64,000 nucleotides of DNA from Nocardia sp. NBC_00403 (GTDB taxonomy: Bacteria > Actinomycetota > Actinomycetes > Mycobacteriales > Mycobacteriaceae): contig NZ_CP107939.1 in assembly GCF_036046055.1 (NCBI RefSeq), forward strand, positions 1,984,001 to 2,048,000, in the 5' to 3' direction. Position 1 is the stretch's first letter. Every line of letters starts with the position of its first letter. The position numbers and the translations under genes are program-made. The notes beneath the pieces are model-generated. The model saw only the letters and a program-made list of their open reading frames with translations. It was not told where the DNA came from and did no database searches. This document shows, one piece after another, positions 60,668 through 64,000 of this stretch.

Positions 60668-61428
60668 CCGCATCGGGGCAGGCGTCTGTTGGGTGGCGAG
60701 CGCGTCGCTGCGGGCGTGACACCTCCTGGGTGTCCGATCACGCACGGCCCGCGCCCGATGAGTTACTCCGCACGCTTTCACGGCGGGCCTTCGGGACCGT
60801 CGCCGACATCACTCGGCGCAACGAGAAGATGTGGCCGGTCTTCATCGCGGCTACCCACCGCGTATTCGCCGGGCTCGTGCGCCGCCCGGCGGATTTCGTG
60901 GGCACCGAGTTGTTGTCGGTGGTACCGGAGATCGACCCACGGGCGGCCTGTATCGACGGTGCGCCCGCCACCGCGATTTGTACCGGGCTGGTTCGGCCAT
61001 TCCACCCGTGACTACACCGCCACACTCGCATCCGGCGGGGTGCTGACGTGGATTATGGCGCAGGTGAACGGCGAGGTCACCACACGGATTCGGTCCTGCA
61101 TCCGGGCACTCCGCTGACGGCCGCCGAACTCCGGGCTGCCGTCGTGAAGGTCTTCGACCGATACGGGTTGACGCCCTCGTTCTGGCAATGAATTGGTGGT
61201 CACAACCGGCAGGCCGCCGTGCCGGGAGTCGCCGACCGGCGCCGGGCCGGGCGGGGTGGAGTCTACGAAGAACGAAAATTGCGTCCGCCGGACGCAATGT
61301 GTCCAATTGGACACATTCGGATTGCGCCACGCCCGAGAAATAGGACGCCGCAATCAGCTGTAATTCGCTGGCGCTGTGCGAAACTTGCCCCGCACAGTAA
61401 TTTACTCCTCACCCTCGGAGGACCGTCC
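60668..61428. other. non-coding stretch with decayed ORF and palindromic control region
   Basis: Fragments such as GTVADITRRNEKMWPVFIAA and ELRAAVVKVFDRYGLTPSFW occur in different frames between 60739 and 61192. They suggest one disrupted gene that I cannot name. Twin palindromes lie at 61278-61317, ahead of parA. Confidence 0.4.
61278..61317. promoter_or_regulatory. overlapping palindromes upstream of parA
   Basis: ATTGCGTCC-GCC-GGACGCAAT (61278-61298) overlaps by three bases the 22-bp perfect palindrome at 61296-61317, whose core is TGTGTCCAATTGGACACA. Their position suggests a partition-operon operator or a parS-like centromere. Confidence 0.7.
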
Positions 61429-62154
61429 ATGACGAATTCTGTTGCGGCACTCGATCTGCCCGAACCTCTGGTTATTACACTGGGGAATCTCAAGGGTGGT
61501 GTCGGCAAGACGACATCAGCGTTTTTCTTGGCAAGTTACTTCGCTTCGATTCACGGACTGCGGGTGCTGGTAATCGATGCCGACCCGCTCAGTCAAACCG
61601 GGTACTCGTGGCATCGACGGCTGATCAGGGGGGAAATCGAGGTCCCGTTCGAGTTGATCGCCTTCCCGTCCAGGCACGTCAACGATTGCATTACCGACAA
61701 TGCCGCGAATTTCGATGTCATCATCGTGGATGCCGGGGGTGAGTCGGCCGAGATCTTCAAAGCCGCCATCCCGGCAAGCGATGAGCTCCTGCTGCTGACG
61801 AGTGTGAGCCCCTCTGAAGTCAAACGAGTGCCGAGTACATATAGGGCTGCCGAGGAGGCGGCGTCCGAAAGTAGTCGGGAGATTCGGGTGCGAGTCCTGA
61901 TGACCAAGGTTCCGGTGACGATGAAGAATGGCGTGAATGTCTCGACCGAATACCGGACGCAACGGGGGAATTTGGAGAGTGCTGGATACGACGTATTCCA
62001 AACCTATTTGAGCTCTTGGAAATGGTATCGAGAGGCAGCCGACGGGGAGGTCGGCGAAGGCGCCGAGAACCCGATCGAAGATTTGGGAGAGTATCGGCAG
62101 GTGGGCGACGAGCTGGTGAGCTCATATCGGGTCGCAGTGGAGGTGCCGGCCTGA
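61429..62154 (+). CDS. ParA-family ATPase
   Basis: This 241-aa P-loop ATPase has the deviant Walker A LKGGVGKTTS (residues 21-30), VLVIDADPLSQTGYSWHR with the A' Asp, and the Walker B VIIVDAGGE. It probably moves or partitions an element's DNA. GGAGG is seven bases before the ATG. It overlaps the next gene (TGATG). Upstream palindromes suggest autoregulation. Confidence 0.85.
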   Translation: MTNSVAALDLPEPLVITLGNLKGGVGKTTSAFFLASYFASIHGLRVLVIDADPLSQTGYSWHRRLIRGEIEVPFELIAFPSRHVNDCITDNAANFDVIIVDAGGESAEIFKAAIPASDELLLLTSVSPSEVKRVPSTYRAAEEAASESSREIRVRVLMTKVPVTMKNGVNVSTEYRTQRGNLESAGYDVFQTYLSSWKWYREAADGEVGEGAENPIEDLGEYRQVGDELVSSYRVAVEVPA

Positions 62155-63020
62155 TGCCTCCCCAACGTAGGAAGGGTTCGATAGGCGGCCTCAATCCGCT
62201 GGCCGACGGTGCTGAGCACACTCCACCGGTGTCGCCGCTGCGCGACGCCGAATGGCGGCGTCGGGGTGCTATCGAGACGGTCACCTCGGTGGGCGCCGCG
62301 TCCGACGCGCCCACGGAGCCGCTCCCGGAGCCGCTCCCGGAGAAGGCCCCGGGTCTGAATGTCTTGACCATGCCGGTACCCGTCGCCGGTGATGGCCCGC
62401 TGAGCGAGCGGGAGCGGTCGCAGCTGACATTGTGCGAGTCGTCGATCGACACACTGCGCATCGCATTCTGGGCCGCCGGGCGGGCTCTGCAGATTGTGCG
62501 CGACGGGCGGCTGTACCGCGACAATCACGAAACATTCGACGAGTACGTGGAACAGCGGTGGGATATGCAGCGGTCATACGCCCACAAGCTCATTCGAGCT
62601 TGGCCACTTGCGGCCCGGCTGCACCCACTGGCGCCGACCATCAACGAGGGCCAGGTTCGCGAATTGCTGCCGGTGGCTGCCGAATACGGCGAAGACGCGG
62701 CGATCACCATATACACCACGGTCGCTGGTGGCGCCGATGTGAAGGTCACTGCGGGCAAGCTCCGGGAAGCGGTCGCGCTCCTTCCCGAGCGTTACGACGA
62801 AGCCGTGGTGGTCGAGCGACTCCAGGCGTGGCTGCGTGGTGAATTGCCGGATGACTCGCACGACCGGGCGGCGGACATCTTCACCGCGATGGAATCGCGG
62901 CTCGTCGCGCTGACCCGGCGAGTCGTCAAGGGCTCGAGTGGTGATCCGGTCGCGGCGCGCGAATTCGCGGCGAAGCTCCGCACGATCGCGGAACAGATCG
63001 AGGAGCAGATCACCGCCTGA
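62154..63020 (+). CDS. ParB-like/plasmid-type DNA-binding partner of ParA
   Basis: This 288-aa protein has a disordered N-terminus with a PLPEPLPEKAP linker. A helical HTH-like core follows (LCESSIDTLRIAFWAAGRAL; TFDEYVEQRWDMQRSYAHKL; INEGQVRELLPVAAEYG). A C-terminal coiled region (AAREFAAKLRTIAEQIEEQI) ends it. Order and overlap with parA support a partition or regulatory role; there is no canonical ParB/Srx box, so the label is by context. Confidence 0.6.
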   Translation: MPPQRRKGSIGGLNPLADGAEHTPPVSPLRDAEWRRRGAIETVTSVGAASDAPTEPLPEPLPEKAPGLNVLTMPVPVAGDGPLSERERSQLTLCESSIDTLRIAFWAAGRALQIVRDGRLYRDNHETFDEYVEQRWDMQRSYAHKLIRAWPLAARLHPLAPTINEGQVRELLPVAAEYGEDAAITIYTTVAGGADVKVTAGKLREAVALLPERYDEAVVVERLQAWLRGELPDDSHDRAADIFTAMESRLVALTRRVVKGSSGDPVAAREFAAKLRTIAEQIEEQITA

Positions 63021-63036
63021 GATCTACGGTCGATGG

Positions 63037-63075
63037 TGCCCCGCAGTGGAATGGATTTCCGCTGCGGGGCACTTT
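63037..63075 (+). terminator. intrinsic terminator after the par operon
   Basis: GTGCCCCGCAG and CTGCGGGGCAC form a perfect 11-bp stem, followed by TTT. Confidence 0.78.
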
Positions 63076-63359
63076 GTATAACCGGGGTCGAAAATGCTAT
63101 GCGGCATATGAACTTAGAATCAGTGCGCTGTGCCCTTCGGAATTAGTTATTGTTTCGTTATCGAAATGCAAGTGTGTCGCCCTTTACGTGGTGCAATATG
63201 TGCCGAAAGGTAGACGCTCGGATCGGATCCGCTGGATTAACAGATCACCGTGATGGTATTCGAATCAGTTCGAGGTCTTGGTGAAGCCCTACACGCCATG
63301 AAATACGGCGTCGTAAGGCCCACCATCGGCAGTCGATATGAAAATCGGAGGACCGGATC

Positions 63360-64000
63360 ATGGCATCAACGACAGACGTCCGATATCTTCGCTCCCTGCG
63401 GCGCGTTGTTTTCTTGGCGCTTGCTGCGGGGGTTATCGCCTTCCTTGCAACATTGCTGAACTCCGCTCAGGCATCGGCTCAGCCGGTGACGATTCCGAGC
63501 GTGGGAACGTTCGAGGTTCCCGACGATATTTCGATCCCCGCGGATATTGTCGGAATCGATTTCCGGCAGAACGCCATACTGCAGAAATTGGAAGCCCCGA
63601 TGGGCTCCGATACTGCCGGAGCCGGTTTCCGGCACAACGCCATATTGCCGGAATCGGAAGCTCCGATCGGTTCCAATTTTGCCGGAATAGAGTTTCTTGC
63701 CCCCGCCGCATTTCCTGAAATCGAGCTTGCTGCACTCGCCGCCGCTCCGGGAATTGAGCCTGCGACACCCGCCGGTGCCCCAGCGTTCGAGCTTTCGGCG
63801 CCCTTGGCTGTTCCGGGTGCGCAGCTTCCGGCGCCTGCGACCATTCCGGTACCTGCGACGATTCCGGTGCCTGCGACCATTCCGGGAATGGAACTCCTAT
63901 TCCCCAACGGCCTTCCTCGAATCGACGTTCCATTCCTTACCAACCTTCTCGGAATGGCTCCTCCGGCGCAGACCGCTCCCGCTGTAGTGAAGCCGCCGAA
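63360..64000 (+). CDS. secreted Pro/Ala-rich protein, partial (runs off the right edge)
   Basis: GGAGG is eight bases before this ATG. The product opens with a signal peptide (RVVFLALAAGVIAFLATLLN, then ASAQP) and then a low-complexity Ile/Pro/Ala region. There are two related DFRQNAIL and GFRHNAIL segments and PATIPVPATIPVPATIPG triplets. Function is not visible in this part. Proteins of this place in actinobacterial elements are often cell-wall hydrolases with the catalytic domain at the C-terminus; this is inference. The 280 bp upstream are AT-richer and probably hold its promoter. Confidence 0.65.
   Translation, partial: MASTTDVRYLRSLRRVVFLALAAGVIAFLATLLNSAQASAQPVTIPSVGTFEVPDDISIPADIVGIDFRQNAILQKLEAPMGSDTAGAGFRHNAILPESEAPIGSNFAGIEFLAPAAFPEIELAALAAAPGIEPATPAGAPAFELSAPLAVPGAQLPAPATIPVPATIPVPATIPGMELLFPNGLPRIDVPFLTNLLGMAPPAQTAPAVVKPP

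Overview
The window looks like chromosome from a high-GC mycolic-acid actinobacterium, most probably Nocardia or a close relative. The evidence is gene content: PrrA/PrrB, AccD3, EchA6 and a metallo-beta-lactamase-fold protein resembling the Mycobacterium tuberculosis Rv0902c-Rv0906 neighbourhood, a four-gene conservon, LigD in Pol-phosphoesterase-ligase order, an Rv2325c/Rv2326c-like ECF transporter, MHB-type hemophore-related protein, F420-dependent oxidoreductase and DUF5753/DUF397 pairs. Species assignment is inference.

Layout. 0-3 kb: an unknown three-gene operon, then an XRE/DUF5753 regulator with three DUF397 partners, two of them preceded by decayed regulator 3' ends. 3.2-6.5 kb: a stand-alone PEP-utilising swivelling domain between two small regulators, divergent from an FAD monooxygenase across a doubled operator, then a DIP1984 protein. 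7-10.6 kb: a truncated YhgE/Pip-like lipoprotein and prrA-prrB. 10.7-18.7 kb: a decay-rich accessory region holding a broken MFS gene, a GNAT-like protein, a frameshifted YrdB gene, an Asp/Glu-racemase relative, an oxygenase with an amber stop, a MerR/LLM-oxidoreductase pair, and a surface-type protein broken at a 12-G run. 18.9-23.8 kb: a nucleoside hydrolase operon, small proteins and prpE.

24.1-30.9 kb: conservon (cvnABCD type) with a long GLPQR-repeat tail on the sensor, then accD3. 31-41 kb: aldo/keto reductase, flavoprotein, echA6, MBL protein, a 69-bp triplicate, two MT0933-type antitoxin-like genes flanking ligD, isochorismatase-like hydrolase, secreted lipase and another secreted protein. 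41.3-49.8 kb: DUF1345 protein, ECF transporter, BVMO with divergent AraC regulator, class III phosphodiesterase, MarR with divergent DinB-like protein. 49.9-55.9 kb: degenerate ~87-bp repeats running into an rluA 3' end, an adenylate cyclase, a copper-radical oxidase with five WENQG repeats and no signal peptide, and a PadR gene facing its presumed target across a perfect 35-bp palindrome.

55.9-64 kb: TetR and MFS debris, a GNAT gene, an AT-richer gap, then an element-like module: a large VirB6/TrbL-like membrane protein, twin palindromes, ParA, a ParB-like partner and the start of a secreted protein. This last part is probably an integrated conjugative or plasmid-like element whose transfer and integration genes lie outside the window. 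No rRNA, complete tRNA, CRISPR array or intact insertion sequence was seen.
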